Shown here one piece after another: positions 50,384 through 58,893 of a DNA stretch of 64,000 nt; position 1 is the first letter of the stretch; the number at the start of each line of letters is the position of its first letter. The DNA lies in NCBI RefSeq assembly GCF_001482365.1, contig NZ_CP013254.1, positions 1,612,001-1,676,000 on the forward strand. Direction: 5' to 3'. The notes under the pieces were generated by a model. The model was given only the letters and a program-made list of their open reading frames with translations. It was not told where the DNA came from and ran no database searches. This DNA is from Kocuria flava (GTDB lineage Bacteria; Actinomycetota; Actinomycetes; Actinomycetales; Micrococcaceae). Both the position numbers and the translations under genes were made by a program.

Positions 50384-52042
50384 TCAGGCACCTCCGGGGA
50401 CGAGCAGGACGAGGGAGCGGTGGGGCAGCGCGGCGTCGAGGGCCGGGCCACCGCGCAGGGGGACGACCACGGGTGTGCCGTGCTCACCCAGGACGGTGTC
50501 GAGGTCCGCGGCGGCCCGGGGGTGCTGGCCCGGCCCCGGGTGGGGGGCCGCCCACGTGCGGGGGGCAGCGGCCTCGTTGCCCGGGTCCTGCCCCTGGTGG
50601 TGGAGCAGCGCCTGGACGACTGCGTTCCGCACCGCCTCCCGTTCGCCGTGCAGGGAGACGCCCGCGACGACCGTGCCGGGGGCCACCGGCAGCGCGACGA
50701 GGGCGAAGGGCAGCCCGGTGGCCACCAGCAGCTCGCCCGGGTCCTGGTGAAGGGCGAGCAGGTCCGCGCCGGGCGCCGCGGGCGGCAGGGCGGCGCTGCG
50801 CCACGGGCCCCGGCCGTGCTGCAGCACGAGGTGGGCGGCCAGGCGCACGGCTGCGGCGCGTGCGCTGCCGGCGGCGGTGGCCCCGAGGGCGGCGGCCGCG
50901 CGGCCCTCGGCGAGCCGGCGCTCGACGTCCCGGCGGGGCAGCCGCACCGGCTCACGGGGAGCCGGTGCGGCCTCCTGGAACCGGTGCGCCGTGACCTCCG
51001 GAGCCAGGCGGGAGAGGCCGTGCTCGAGGACGGCCTCTCCGACCGCGCGTCCGCGGGCCTCCTCGAGGCTCCACCCGTGGCCGGTCACCGTGCGGAGCGC
51101 CCCGTCGTCCAGGCGCACGCGGCAGGCGGAGAGCTGCAGGGGCAGCTGCCGCAGACCGCTCTCGGTGGGCACGCCCAGGGGACTGGTGACGTCGTCGACG
51201 AGCGGGGCGCAGCGGCGCGAGAGCACGAGCGGGTCCGCGAGGTCCTCCGCCGGCCGGTTCAGGGCGGCGGGTGCCGGCGCGGTCCCCTGGGCCGGGTCGG
51301 GAAGCTCGTGGACGAGCCGGTGCTCGTCCAGACGGTAGGGGACCCACCCGAGCCGGACGCAGCGGTCGCTGCCGGCCGCGGTCAGCAGGGTCCGGGACAG
51401 CCACGGCACCCAGGCCTCCCAGGAACGGTCGTCCGGGTCCGGGTCCGATGCGACACCGGCCCGTTGCAGGTGGCGGAGCAGCTCGGCGGCGCCGGTGCCC
51501 CGGGAGGACCCGGCCCCCGGGAACAGCCCCAGCCACAGCTGCTCACCGGTGACGACCACCCGGAGACCGGTCTCCGTCCCGGTGGACGTGCCGTGGTGGA
51601 CGGTGCCGTCCACGCACCCCGGTGCGGTGCCGTCCACGCACCCCGGTGCGGTGCCGGCCCCGACCGTGCAGGCGGCGCCGGCGGCCCGGAGCCGCTCGCC
51701 CAGCCGGCCGGCGAGCGCGGCGGACGCCGGGTCCCCGCCGTGGGTCAGCCGCACGCGGGCAGCCCCGGACGGGACCGGTGCCCCGGGCGCGGCGACGACC
51801 GCACCGCGGGTGGTCAGGGCCTCGAGCAGCCGGCGCATCCGGTCCCGGGCCGCCGGGGGCAGGGGGGCGAGCAGCTGCTCCTCGGGCACCGGTGTGCCCA
51901 GGCGGGAGCGCAGCCAGTCCACGGGAGCGCCGAGGCCGGTGCCCTTGAGCTGGTGGGCACCGCCCTCGTCGTGGACGAGGACCCCCCAGTCGTGGGTCGT
52001 GACGACGGCGGTGGCGGACCACTGCAGGGACCCGGCGCTCAT
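50384..52042 (-). CDS. Ocin-ThiF-like leader-binding partner of the cyclodehydratase (TbtF-like)
   Basis: 552 residues. It has the two-part look of TOMM cyclodehydratase partners: a DWGVLVHDEGGAHQLKGTG opening and a large region with ARVRLTHGGDPASAALAGRL and VVVTGEQLWLGLFP, then a C-terminal half with VDDVTSPLGVPTESGLRQLP, LSACRVRLDDGALRTVTGHGWSLEEARGRAVGEAVLEH. Catalytic ThiF motifs are missing, as expected for a peptide-binding protein. A perfect 24-bp tandem duplication adds GTAPGCVD. The ATG overlaps the SagB stop (ATGA). Confidence 0.82.
   Translation of the reverse strand: MSAGSLQWSATAVVTTHDWGVLVHDEGGAHQLKGTGLGAPVDWLRSRLGTPVPEEQLLAPLPPAARDRMRRLLEALTTRGAVVAAPGAPVPSGAARVRLTHGGDPASAALAGRLGERLRAAGAACTVGAGTAPGCVDGTAPGCVDGTVHHGTSTGTETGLRVVVTGEQLWLGLFPGAGSSRGTGAAELLRHLQRAGVASDPDPDDRSWEAWVPWLSRTLLTAAGSDRCVRLGWVPYRLDEHRLVHELPDPAQGTAPAPAALNRPAEDLADPLVLSRRCAPLVDDVTSPLGVPTESGLRQLPLQLSACRVRLDDGALRTVTGHGWSLEEARGRAVGEAVLEHGLSRLAPEVTAHRFQEAAPAPREPVRLPRRDVERRLAEGRAAAALGATAAGSARAAAVRLAAHLVLQHGRGPWRSAALPPAAPGADLLALHQDPGELLVATGLPFALVALPVAPGTVVAGVSLHGEREAVRNAVVQALLHHQGQDPGNEAAAPRTWAAPHPGPGQHPRAAADLDTVLGEHGTPVVVPLRGGPALDAALPHRSLVLLVPGGA
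51602..51649. repeat. In-frame 24-bp tandem duplication
   Basis: The 24 bp starting GGTGCCGTCCACGCACCCCG occurs twice in a row without mismatch (51602-51625, 51626-51649), encoding GTAPGCVD twice on the minus strand. Perfect identity suggests a recent slippage event in a variable linker of the leader-binding protein. Confidence 0.9.
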
Positions 52043-53439
52043 GCGGGACGCTCCTGGAAGCGCTCGTCGGGGTGCGGGGTGCCGAGGAGGAGCTCCCCGA
52101 CGCTGGTGCACTCCAGGGGGTCGAGCCCGGTGGCGCGGGAGAACAGGTCGCTGTCGCCGCTGCCGATCGCACAGGCGGCCAGGCCCATGTCGGTGGCCAC
52201 GAGGTACATCGTCTGCATGAGCACTCCGACGTGCTTGAGCATCACGGCGTAGCCCATCTGTTCGTACTTCCACAGGATGCGCCCGAAGCGCGGGGCCATG
52301 AGCACCGTCACCTGCGGGGGAGCGTCCACGGTCGAGGAATGGGCGGCTTCGCGCAGCAGGGCCGCGACGTCCGGGTGCCCGAGTCCTTCCCGGACGGGGG
52401 CGAGCCCGTGCTCGGCGGGGTCGTAGCGCCACAGCCCGGGGGAGAGACCCTGCACGCGGCGGACCAGGAGGTAGAGCTCGGTCTCGTAGACCGATCCGCC
52501 CGAGGGGTAGGGCTTGCTGCCGTACTCGACGCCGTCGACCTCCTGGGCGAGCCGCAGCCGGGCGGTGCGGTGGAGGAACTCGCCGAGGCGGTGCCGGTCC
52601 AGCGGGGCCTCGTCGTCGTGACGGCGGACCGAGCGGCGGTCCTCGAGAGCCCGGTGCAGGCTCAGGGACCGGGCGCCGATGGTCGCGGGGTCCACGGGGT
52701 CGAAGCGGACGGTGACCGCTGCGGCGCCGTCGGGCCGCAGCGGCGGGGGCGGGAAGGCGCCGCGGGCCCAGAAGGTGCCCCCGAAGCCGCGCTCGCGCCG
52801 GTAGCGGCGGGAGCGCTCGTGGAACCACAGCTCGTGGGCCGACCACTGGCGGTGCCCGAGGTCCTCGCGCTCCTCCCGGGGGTCGACGAGGACGCCGCAC
52901 CACAGCAGGAGCTGCTCCTCGAGGCCGGTGCGCCCCGGACCCTCGAGGCACCGGTGGGTCTGCTCGAGGTCCGGGAAGCGGAGGTCGCACCAGGAGTGCG
53001 GTGCCTCGAGGCGCCAGCCGTCGTCCGCGGGCACGAGCACGGCGTGCCGGGACAGGTGCGGCTGCGGGACGGAGCGCGGCCGCCGGTGCGGCGGCCGGCG
53101 CCGCGGGAGGACGGTGACCCCGTGGGCCGAGCCGGTGCCGACGGTGACGGTCAGCCAGCCGTCATCGAGCAGCTGCTCGGGCAGGTCCGTGCCGGGCAGG
53201 GCCGGCCCGCCGTCCAGCAGGCCGGGGTCGGCCTCGACGCCCTCGGGACTGCCGAGGCGGGTGAGCAGCTCCTCGGTGGCTGCGTCCCACCGGGCCAGGG
53301 TGCGGCTGCGGGGCCAGCGCACGAGCACCGCCCGGCCGGCGTCGCGGGCGAGCCAGACGTCCGGGGCGAGGCCCAGGCGCAGGGAGGCCGAGGATCGGGC
53401 GGGGGACGGGAGCCGGGGTGCGGTGGCGGTCTCAGGCAC
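52039..53439 (-). CDS. SagB-type FMN azoline dehydrogenase (TbtE-like)
   Basis: 466 residues. The C-terminal 200 residues are a nitroreductase-fold FMN domain: LEDRRSVR (about 265-272), KPYPSGGSVYETELYLLV (309-326) and KYEQMGYAVMLKHVG followed by MGLAACAIGSGDSDLF (near 419-434). The N-terminal 240 residues are extra and may bind the peptide. It oxidises thiazolines and oxazolines to thiazoles and oxazoles. Starts at a GTG overlapping the upstream gene by 8 nt. Confidence 0.92.
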   Translation of the reverse strand: MPETATAPRLPSPARSSASLRLGLAPDVWLARDAGRAVLVRWPRSRTLARWDAATEELLTRLGSPEGVEADPGLLDGGPALPGTDLPEQLLDDGWLTVTVGTGSAHGVTVLPRRRPPHRRPRSVPQPHLSRHAVLVPADDGWRLEAPHSWCDLRFPDLEQTHRCLEGPGRTGLEEQLLLWCGVLVDPREEREDLGHRQWSAHELWFHERSRRYRRERGFGGTFWARGAFPPPPLRPDGAAAVTVRFDPVDPATIGARSLSLHRALEDRRSVRRHDDEAPLDRHRLGEFLHRTARLRLAQEVDGVEYGSKPYPSGGSVYETELYLLVRRVQGLSPGLWRYDPAEHGLAPVREGLGHPDVAALLREAAHSSTVDAPPQVTVLMAPRFGRILWKYEQMGYAVMLKHVGVLMQTMYLVATDMGLAACAIGSGDSDLFSRATGLDPLECTSVGELLLGTPHPDERFQERPA

Positions 53440-54499
53440 GGGAGAGGCCTTTCAGGACGTCGGCGGCGGTGGTGCGGGTCAGGTCCTGCGCGGCGAGGGT
53501 GAGCAGGTGGCAGGTGTAGAAGCGGTGGTGGGGGCTCAGACCCAGCTTGCTCAGGTGCCGGTAGGCGAGGTTGAGCACGAGCCGGTACCGGGCGAACCAC
53601 GCGTCGTGGCGGACCGCGTCCTGCCAGCCGCGGTTGCGGCTCAGCGACGTGTGGAACGCGGAGGAGGAGAGCGCTCCGCCGGAGGCGGGCAGGGCGCTGC
53701 CGCCGAAGAGGGCCAGCGGGTCGGTGGCGTCGGCGACCGCGGCGAGGACGTCCGTGACGGCGGTGACGTCGGCGGGCAGGGTGCCCTCCGCCGCCTGGCG
53801 CGTGCGCTGCTCGAGCAGCCGGACCAGGGCCGGCCGGTGCCTTGCGTAGGCCTCGTCCCAGCGGGCACGGGTGCCGGCGGCGGCGTCCGTGGCGAGGTAG
53901 GCCTCGGCGTGGGAGGCGAAGGACGGGTAGGTGGCGCGCAGGTCGGAGTCGGTGAACCGGGCGGCGACGCCGGCGAGCAGGTCCAGGGCGTGGGCCTCGA
54001 CGCGCCGCTCGCCCCGGGCGGCCCGGGCGAACAGCGTGAGCTCCGTCTCCAGCAGCCGGGTGTGCGCCTGCTCCACCGTGCGGTCGAGGTCGCTGTCGCC
54101 GCCACCGTCCTCGCGCGGAGGCCGGGGGCGCAGCAGGGCCCGGCCGTCCGGCAGCCACGGCTCCAGCGGCCCGGGACGCCGCTCGTAGCGGGCCAGCCGC
54201 CCGTGCAGCTCCCGGTGGCGCGCCGGGTCGGTCTCCGGGCCGGGGCCGAGGGCGGTCAGCAGCTCCTGGGCCCGGTCCACCAGCCCGGCGGCCCGCAGGG
54301 TCTCGGCCTCCTCCGGGGTGACCCGGAAGCACAGGGACACGTGGGGTCCCTGCCACCAGTCGGTGTCCACGTAGACGGGCCGGCCACCCAGCGCGTCCCG
54401 GGCGAGCAGCGGGGCGATCACGTGCGCGACGACGCGGGCGTGCTCCCCGCCCCAGCGCACCAGGACCAGCTCCCACCAGGGGCCCTCCGGCCCGCTCAC
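53432..54499 (-). CDS. Candidate thiopeptide pyridine synthase (TbtD/TclM-like)
   Basis: 355 residues from the GTG at 54499, overlapping the upstream stop (GTGA). It begins VSGPEGPWWELVLVRWGGEH, then VYVDTDWWQGPHVSLCFRV, the sandwich start of the SpaB_C-like family. LLETELTLFARAARGERRVEA and SSSAFHTSLSRNRGWQDAVRHDAWFARYRLVLNLAYRHLSKLGLSPHHRFYTCHLL fit the longer thiopeptide branch. The enzyme performs the formal aza-[4+2] cycloaddition of two dehydroalanines and ejects the leader. Assignment versus the elimination enzyme rests on gene order and length. Confidence 0.82.
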   Translation of the reverse strand: MSGPEGPWWELVLVRWGGEHARVVAHVIAPLLARDALGGRPVYVDTDWWQGPHVSLCFRVTPEEAETLRAAGLVDRAQELLTALGPGPETDPARHRELHGRLARYERRPGPLEPWLPDGRALLRPRPPREDGGGDSDLDRTVEQAHTRLLETELTLFARAARGERRVEAHALDLLAGVAARFTDSDLRATYPSFASHAEAYLATDAAAGTRARWDEAYARHRPALVRLLEQRTRQAAEGTLPADVTAVTDVLAAVADATDPLALFGGSALPASGGALSSSAFHTSLSRNRGWQDAVRHDAWFARYRLVLNLAYRHLSKLGLSPHHRFYTCHLLTLAAQDLTRTTAADVLKGLSRA

Positions 54500-55416
54500 G
54501 GGACTCGCTCCAGGTGCGGGGCGGACGCCGGGTCGAGGGCCTCCCACGAGCTGCGCCGCACGGCCAGCTCCTGCTCGAGGGTCAGGCCCAGCCGGTTGCA
54601 CACCAGGTGGTGGCAGATGTCGATGCCGGTGCGGCGCTGCGCCGGCGGGACGCCCGCGGCGGCGAGGTCGTCCCACAGCCGGGCGAGGGACGCCCGCCAG
54701 GACCCCGACCACGGATCGGTGCCCGCCCGGGCACGCTCCAGCAGCCCGGCGAGGAGCCCGGGGCGGGCCTGCGGTGCGCTCCGGCGGTCCAGAGGCCGGG
54801 ACGAGTCCCACCGGCCGACCAGCTCCTCGCGCGGCTGCAGGCCCGGGCCCAGGCCCGGGGACGTCCAGCCCGTCAGCACCAGCGCCGCGGCCAGGGAGAG
54901 CACCTGGGTGGGACCGGGGTGGCGGCGCAGGGCACGAGCCGCGAGGACCGAGGAGTCCTGGAAGTGGCGCTCGTAGGCGTGCAGCGACGTCCCGGCCCCG
55001 TACTTGCCGGTCTCCGGCTCGTAGGCCTGCTCCCAGACCCGGCCGTGGGGCTGCCAGGCCAGCACAGGGCGGTCCTGGCCCTCACGGGCGGCCAGCTGCC
55101 CGGCGATCCGGTCGTAGTGGGTGCCCGGGTCGTCGTAGCCGGGGTCGTTGCCGCTCAGCCATGCCCCGGCGCGCTCGCGGACGGTCCGCCGGGCGGCCGC
55201 GTGCGCGGCGGGCGGGAGGAGCAGGCGCAGCCGCACGTGCGGGCCGCCCTCCCAGTAGCGCAGGTAGAACCACGCGGCACCGGGCACACCGGCCACGAGC
55301 TCCTCGGCGGTGTCCAGGAGGACGGTGCGGAGGAACGCGTCGGTGTCCCCGTCGCAGCGCAGGTGCAGGGACAGCCAGGCGTGCTCCCGGGCGGGGGAGG
55401 TCGGGTGGTGGCTCAT
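54496..55416 (-). CDS. Glutamate-elimination domain protein (LanB C-terminal, TbtC-like)
   Basis: 306 residues from the ATG at 55416 (ATGA overlap with the dehydratase stop). Typical SpaB_C segments: EHAWLSLHLRCDGDTDAFLRTVL, WFYLRYWEGGPHVRLRLLL, RYERHFQDSS-like AYERHFQDSSVLA, and the closing CHHLVCNRLGLTLEQEL. In split LanB systems this protein removes glutamate from Ser-glutamyl esters to form dehydroalanine. A longer in-frame extension to 55578 is antisense-like and rejected. Confidence 0.87.
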   Translation of the reverse strand: MSHHPTSPAREHAWLSLHLRCDGDTDAFLRTVLLDTAEELVAGVPGAAWFYLRYWEGGPHVRLRLLLPPAAHAAARRTVRERAGAWLSGNDPGYDDPGTHYDRIAGQLAAREGQDRPVLAWQPHGRVWEQAYEPETGKYGAGTSLHAYERHFQDSSVLAARALRRHPGPTQVLSLAAALVLTGWTSPGLGPGLQPREELVGRWDSSRPLDRRSAPQARPGLLAGLLERARAGTDPWSGSWRASLARLWDDLAAAGVPPAQRRTGIDICHHLVCNRLGLTLEQELAVRRSSWEALDPASAPHLERVP

Positions 55417-58073
55417 GGGGTGGGGGATCCTCCGTCGTCGGGGCGGTGCGGGGGGACCTCGGCCAGCAACTCGGTCACCGGGCTCGCGGCGTCGTGGTGG
55501 TAGGGATCGGGCAGCGCCTCGTCGAGCACCACGAACCGGGCACCGCCGCTGTGGCGCAGCAGCTCCGTGACGGTCCACCAGGAGTCGAGGTCCAGCAGCA
55601 TGGGCTTGCGGGCCTTGACCTTGTCCCCGCGCAGCTCCTGGCCCCAGGCCCGGGCGTAGGCGGTTGACGGCAGACCGTGGTCCGCGAACCAGTCGCGCAG
55701 CTGCCCGAGGTAGACGGCCCTGCTCTGCGACGGGACCGGCCGCGGGAGGAGATCCGCGGGCACCACGAAGCGCCGCCGCTGGACCACGACGTCCTCGACC
55801 TGCACCCGGGGCAGCCGGGTGATCCCCGTCAGCCGGTCCAGGGGCAGGTCGGAGGCGAAGGGCGGGTTGCTGGGGTGGAGCAGGTAGGCGTCGCCGAAGA
55901 CGCGCTCGACGAACCGGGCCAGCGGCGGCAGCTGGTAGTCGGCGAGCATGCCGACGTGGGCCGGGACGACCACGGTGCCGTCACGGGGGTCGACGAGCTC
56001 CAGCAGGCCCGGGACGGCACTGCGGCGCACGTGCAGGCGGCCCACCGGGACACGGCGCTGCCCCGACGCGGGACCGGTGGTGTGCGGGTAGTCCAGGGCC
56101 GTGGGCAGGACCGGGCGGCGGGCGTTGAGCGAGGAACCGTGGGTGCCGGTCCACTCGGCCGCGACCGCTCCGGCGGGCCGGTCGGGGCGAGCGGGGTGCA
56201 GGGGCCGCGGGTCGAGCCCGGCACAGCGCATGAGGTGGTCGGTGCGGGCGCGGCCGCGGCCGTGCCCGCCGTGCAGGACGTTGACCACCCACCGGCTGCC
56301 GGGCTCCTGCGTGGCCTGGAGGTAGGCGGCGGCCGGCGCCCCGGAGCGCAGCAGCTCGGGGCGCAGACGCAGCTGCTCCTGCACGAGCTCGAGGGGGATG
56401 CGGGCGCTCTGCCGCTGCGCGTCCGTGCAGCGGCCGACGAGCTCGGTGGCGCGCCGGCGCTCCTCGTGCAGCTGCCGCAGACCGGCGGTCAGCGCCGTGA
56501 GAGGGGTGTCGAGGCCGGGCTGGCGGGGCACGGCGGCGAACCAGGTGCGCAGGTGCTCCGCGAGCGGGCCGTCCCCGCGGCGCAGCTCCTGGTGGACGGC
56601 CCGGTAGAACTCGAGCAGGGGGAGGGAACCCCCCTCGGGCAGGAGGGTCTCGGCGAAGGCGGCGACCGCCAGACGGCCCGGCCACTTGACGTCGAGCGCC
56701 GAGAGCCACGACCGGGCGGTGCCGATCAGGTCCAGGTCCCCGGCCGTGGGGACGCTCGCGGGCAGGACGGGCCGGTCGAGCACCGCCGACTCGTGCACCG
56801 GCTCGAGGTCGGCGCCCAGCTCGTCGGGCGTGTGTCCCAGGGCGGCCAGCAGGTCCTCCACCGCACCGTCGAGCTCGCGGCGGTGCACGCGCTGCGCGGA
56901 TGCGTCCGTGGGCCGCGGCTTCGGCTCGAGCAGACCGGCGAGCCGGGCCAGGAGCGGGAACCAGGGCACGGCCGGGGCGAGCCCGTGGAGTTCGAGCCAG
57001 TGCACGAGCTCGCCGACGGGGCGGTCCCCGTGCTCGGACACCGGGTCCTGCGCCTGGAGCGCGCCGGCGCGCAGCAGCATGGGCACGAGTCCGTCGTCGT
57101 CGGCCTCGAGGCCGAGCTCTCCGGTGAGGCGCCTGGTCCAGACCTGCGCGGGCACGGGCTCCGGCGGGCCGGTGCGCACCGCCCGCAGCGCGGGGTGCTC
57201 GGGCAGCAGACGCAGCTGCTCCTCCGGCGGCGGGCCCAATAGCGCGGTCCGGGACAGCGAGGGGAGCCAGGTGAGGGACGGGTTCGGCCGCACCGGCCAC
57301 ACCGCGGCGAGGGCGTCCCTGCCGCGCAGGTCCTGCAGCAGCAGCGCCCAGATCTTGCCGTCGAGCTGGCGGACCAGCCGCACGGACTCGGCCCCGGGGC
57401 GGAGGAGCGCTCCGTCGTCGACCGCGGACCCGGAGCGCCCCGTGCAGGTGAAGGTCGAGAACGGGCTGGTCTTGGCCGCGGCGCGGTGGACGAACTGGGC
57501 CACACGGGTGGCGCGCTTGTCCGAGGACAGGTGCGCCGGCCACGTCGCGGCGTCCACGAGGGCCTCGAGGGTGGGGGCGGAACGGAGGATGCCGGTGCGC
57601 AGCAGCGGGTCCGCGGCCAGGCCGGCGAGAAGGCTCCGGGTGCGGTCGAGGTCTGCGGCGAAGGCCGTCTCCAGGTGGGCGGCGGCGTCCTCGTGCGCCG
57701 TCCGCGCGGCGGCGACCTGCCGCAGCGCCGCGGCCACCGGATCGGGGAGCCCGGCCAGGGCCTCGGCGGACGGCGTCCGTCCGCGGCCCAGCGCCCGCTT
57801 GATCCGCAGGAGCTCCTTGGCCGGTGCGCCGGAGGTCCCTGCGGTGCCGATCGCGGTGTAGAGCACGGCGTCGGCGGCGGCCGTGCACTGCTCCAGCGCA
57901 CGGTGGGCCCGCTCACGGGCCTCGAGTGCCGACCGGGTGGCGGTGAAGCGCAGCTGCGCGAGGACCCCCGCCGGCAGAGCGGCGAGGCGGACGTCCATGA
58001 CGTCGTCGTGCGCGGCGTCGCCGGTGGTGCCGGTCGCGGACAGCGGCCGGTCGTCGAGGCGGGGGGTGGGCAT
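55413..58073 (-). CDS. tRNA-dependent glutamylating lantibiotic-type dehydratase, N-terminal LanB (TbtB-like)
   Basis: 886 residues. The LanB N-terminal signature KTSPFSTFTCTG is at 201-212, and the C-terminal part ends with KARKPMLLDLDSWWTVTELLRHSGGARFVVLDEALPDP as in Lant_dehydr_N proteins. It esterifies Ser/Thr side chains of the precursor with glutamate from glutamyl-tRNA. The C-terminal elimination domain is a separate gene, as in thiopeptide clusters and unlike class I lantibiotics such as nisin. AAGGA lies 8-9 nt upstream of the ATG; it is 89 nt from the precursor stop. Confidence 0.93.
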   Translation of the reverse strand: MPTPRLDDRPLSATGTTGDAAHDDVMDVRLAALPAGVLAQLRFTATRSALEARERAHRALEQCTAAADAVLYTAIGTAGTSGAPAKELLRIKRALGRGRTPSAEALAGLPDPVAAALRQVAAARTAHEDAAAHLETAFAADLDRTRSLLAGLAADPLLRTGILRSAPTLEALVDAATWPAHLSSDKRATRVAQFVHRAAAKTSPFSTFTCTGRSGSAVDDGALLRPGAESVRLVRQLDGKIWALLLQDLRGRDALAAVWPVRPNPSLTWLPSLSRTALLGPPPEEQLRLLPEHPALRAVRTGPPEPVPAQVWTRRLTGELGLEADDDGLVPMLLRAGALQAQDPVSEHGDRPVGELVHWLELHGLAPAVPWFPLLARLAGLLEPKPRPTDASAQRVHRRELDGAVEDLLAALGHTPDELGADLEPVHESAVLDRPVLPASVPTAGDLDLIGTARSWLSALDVKWPGRLAVAAFAETLLPEGGSLPLLEFYRAVHQELRRGDGPLAEHLRTWFAAVPRQPGLDTPLTALTAGLRQLHEERRRATELVGRCTDAQRQSARIPLELVQEQLRLRPELLRSGAPAAAYLQATQEPGSRWVVNVLHGGHGRGRARTDHLMRCAGLDPRPLHPARPDRPAGAVAAEWTGTHGSSLNARRPVLPTALDYPHTTGPASGQRRVPVGRLHVRRSAVPGLLELVDPRDGTVVVPAHVGMLADYQLPPLARFVERVFGDAYLLHPSNPPFASDLPLDRLTGITRLPRVQVEDVVVQRRRFVVPADLLPRPVPSQSRAVYLGQLRDWFADHGLPSTAYARAWGQELRGDKVKARKPMLLDLDSWWTVTELLRHSGGARFVVLDEALPDPYHHDAASPVTELLAEVPPHRPDDGGSPTP

Positions 58074-58123
58074 CTGCGGTGTCCTTCGGTCGTCGGCCCA
58101 GGGGGCAGGAGGAGGGCCTGGTC

Positions 58124-58154
58124 GGTGGGGCGAGCGCGGTGCGCCCGCCCCACC
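58124..58154 (-). terminator. Hairpin between the precursor and the first enzyme gene
   Basis: GGTGGGGCG (58124-58132) pairs with CGCCCCACC (58146-58154), 8 nt past the precursor stop on the minus strand. Such hairpins commonly act as partial terminators that give more precursor mRNA than enzyme mRNA in RiPP operons. Confidence 0.6.
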
Positions 58155-58162
58155 GCGTCAGG

Positions 58163-58339
58163 TCAGGCGCTGCTCGACGGGGCGGAGCAGGAGCAGCAGG
58201 GGTAGCAGAAGCAGTTGGTCGAGGCGCCGACCTCGGTCATGCCGTGACCGGCGGTCAGGGACGTGACGTCCATGCCCTGGTCCTCGAGCTCGAAGACGTC
58301 CATCGGGAGGTCGACGATGTCGTGGGGGGTGCGATCCAT
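58163..58339 (-). CDS. Thiopeptide precursor peptide (kocurin/GE2270-like core)
   Basis: 58 residues. AGGAGA lies 7 nt before the ATG. The leader (about 39 residues, MDRTPHDIVDLPMDVFELED and so on) is acidic, rich in Asp, and ends at GA. The predicted core is STNCFCYPCCSCSAPSSSA: Ser1 and Ser11 are placed exactly as in GE2270A (SCNCVCGFCCSCSPSA), so the pyridine and 29-membered macrocycle can form. Five Cys give five thiazoles, and Thr2 can give a methyloxazole in place of Cys2. The tail SSSA allows C-terminal trimming. Five thiazoles match kocurin as I recall it. Confidence 0.93.
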   Translation of the reverse strand: MDRTPHDIVDLPMDVFELEDQGMDVTSLTAGHGMTEVGASTNCFCYPCCSCSAPSSSA

Positions 58340-58585
58340 GGTGATCTCTCCTGTCGTGCGGTTCTCCGGCGCCGCTGACCGGTGCGCGCCGGAGCTCGTC
58401 CGGCCGACGGCACTTCGCAACGGGCGGGTGCCCGTCCCCACGGAAACTACGGAAGGGGGCCCGGCGGCAGAAGGAGAAGAAGGATGAACCGGAACTGTCC
58501 GAACGGATGAGCGGCGGCCCACCGGCACCCGCTACACGGGCCCGGTGGCCGGGCTGCTCCCTCGTGGTGCACTCCGCGCCGGAAC

Positions 58586-58615
58586 CCGGCCGGCCCGTAT
58601 CTCCGGGCCGGCCGG
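58586..58615. repeat. Perfect hairpin between the thiopeptide operon and the FG-GAP gene
   Basis: CCGGCCGGCCCG and CGGGCCGGCCGG flank TATCTC. The 554-bp divergent gap 58340-58893 holds this and no other clear element; promoters of the precursor and of the FG-GAP protein cannot be placed confidently. No regulator gene is present. Confidence 0.6.
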
Positions 58616-58893
58616 CCGAGGCAGGGCTCGTTCCTGCGCAGAGCTGGTCCTCCGCACGGATGGCCGTCCGGTGCTCCGAAGGGATGAGCGGTCATCGGCC
58701 CCTCCCGGGTCGCCGGCACGGTGCCGTCCCTCCGTGTCTTTCTGTGACCCGGGTGCGCCCCGAGCCGGCAGGCCCGCGGTGAACGCCGCGCGGCAGGATC
58801 CTGCGGACACGCCGGTCCGCGCCCCGCCCCATGGGCCCGGACCGGGCAGACTCGGTGCTGACCAGGGGGAACACGAGATCGAGGGGGCCGGTC

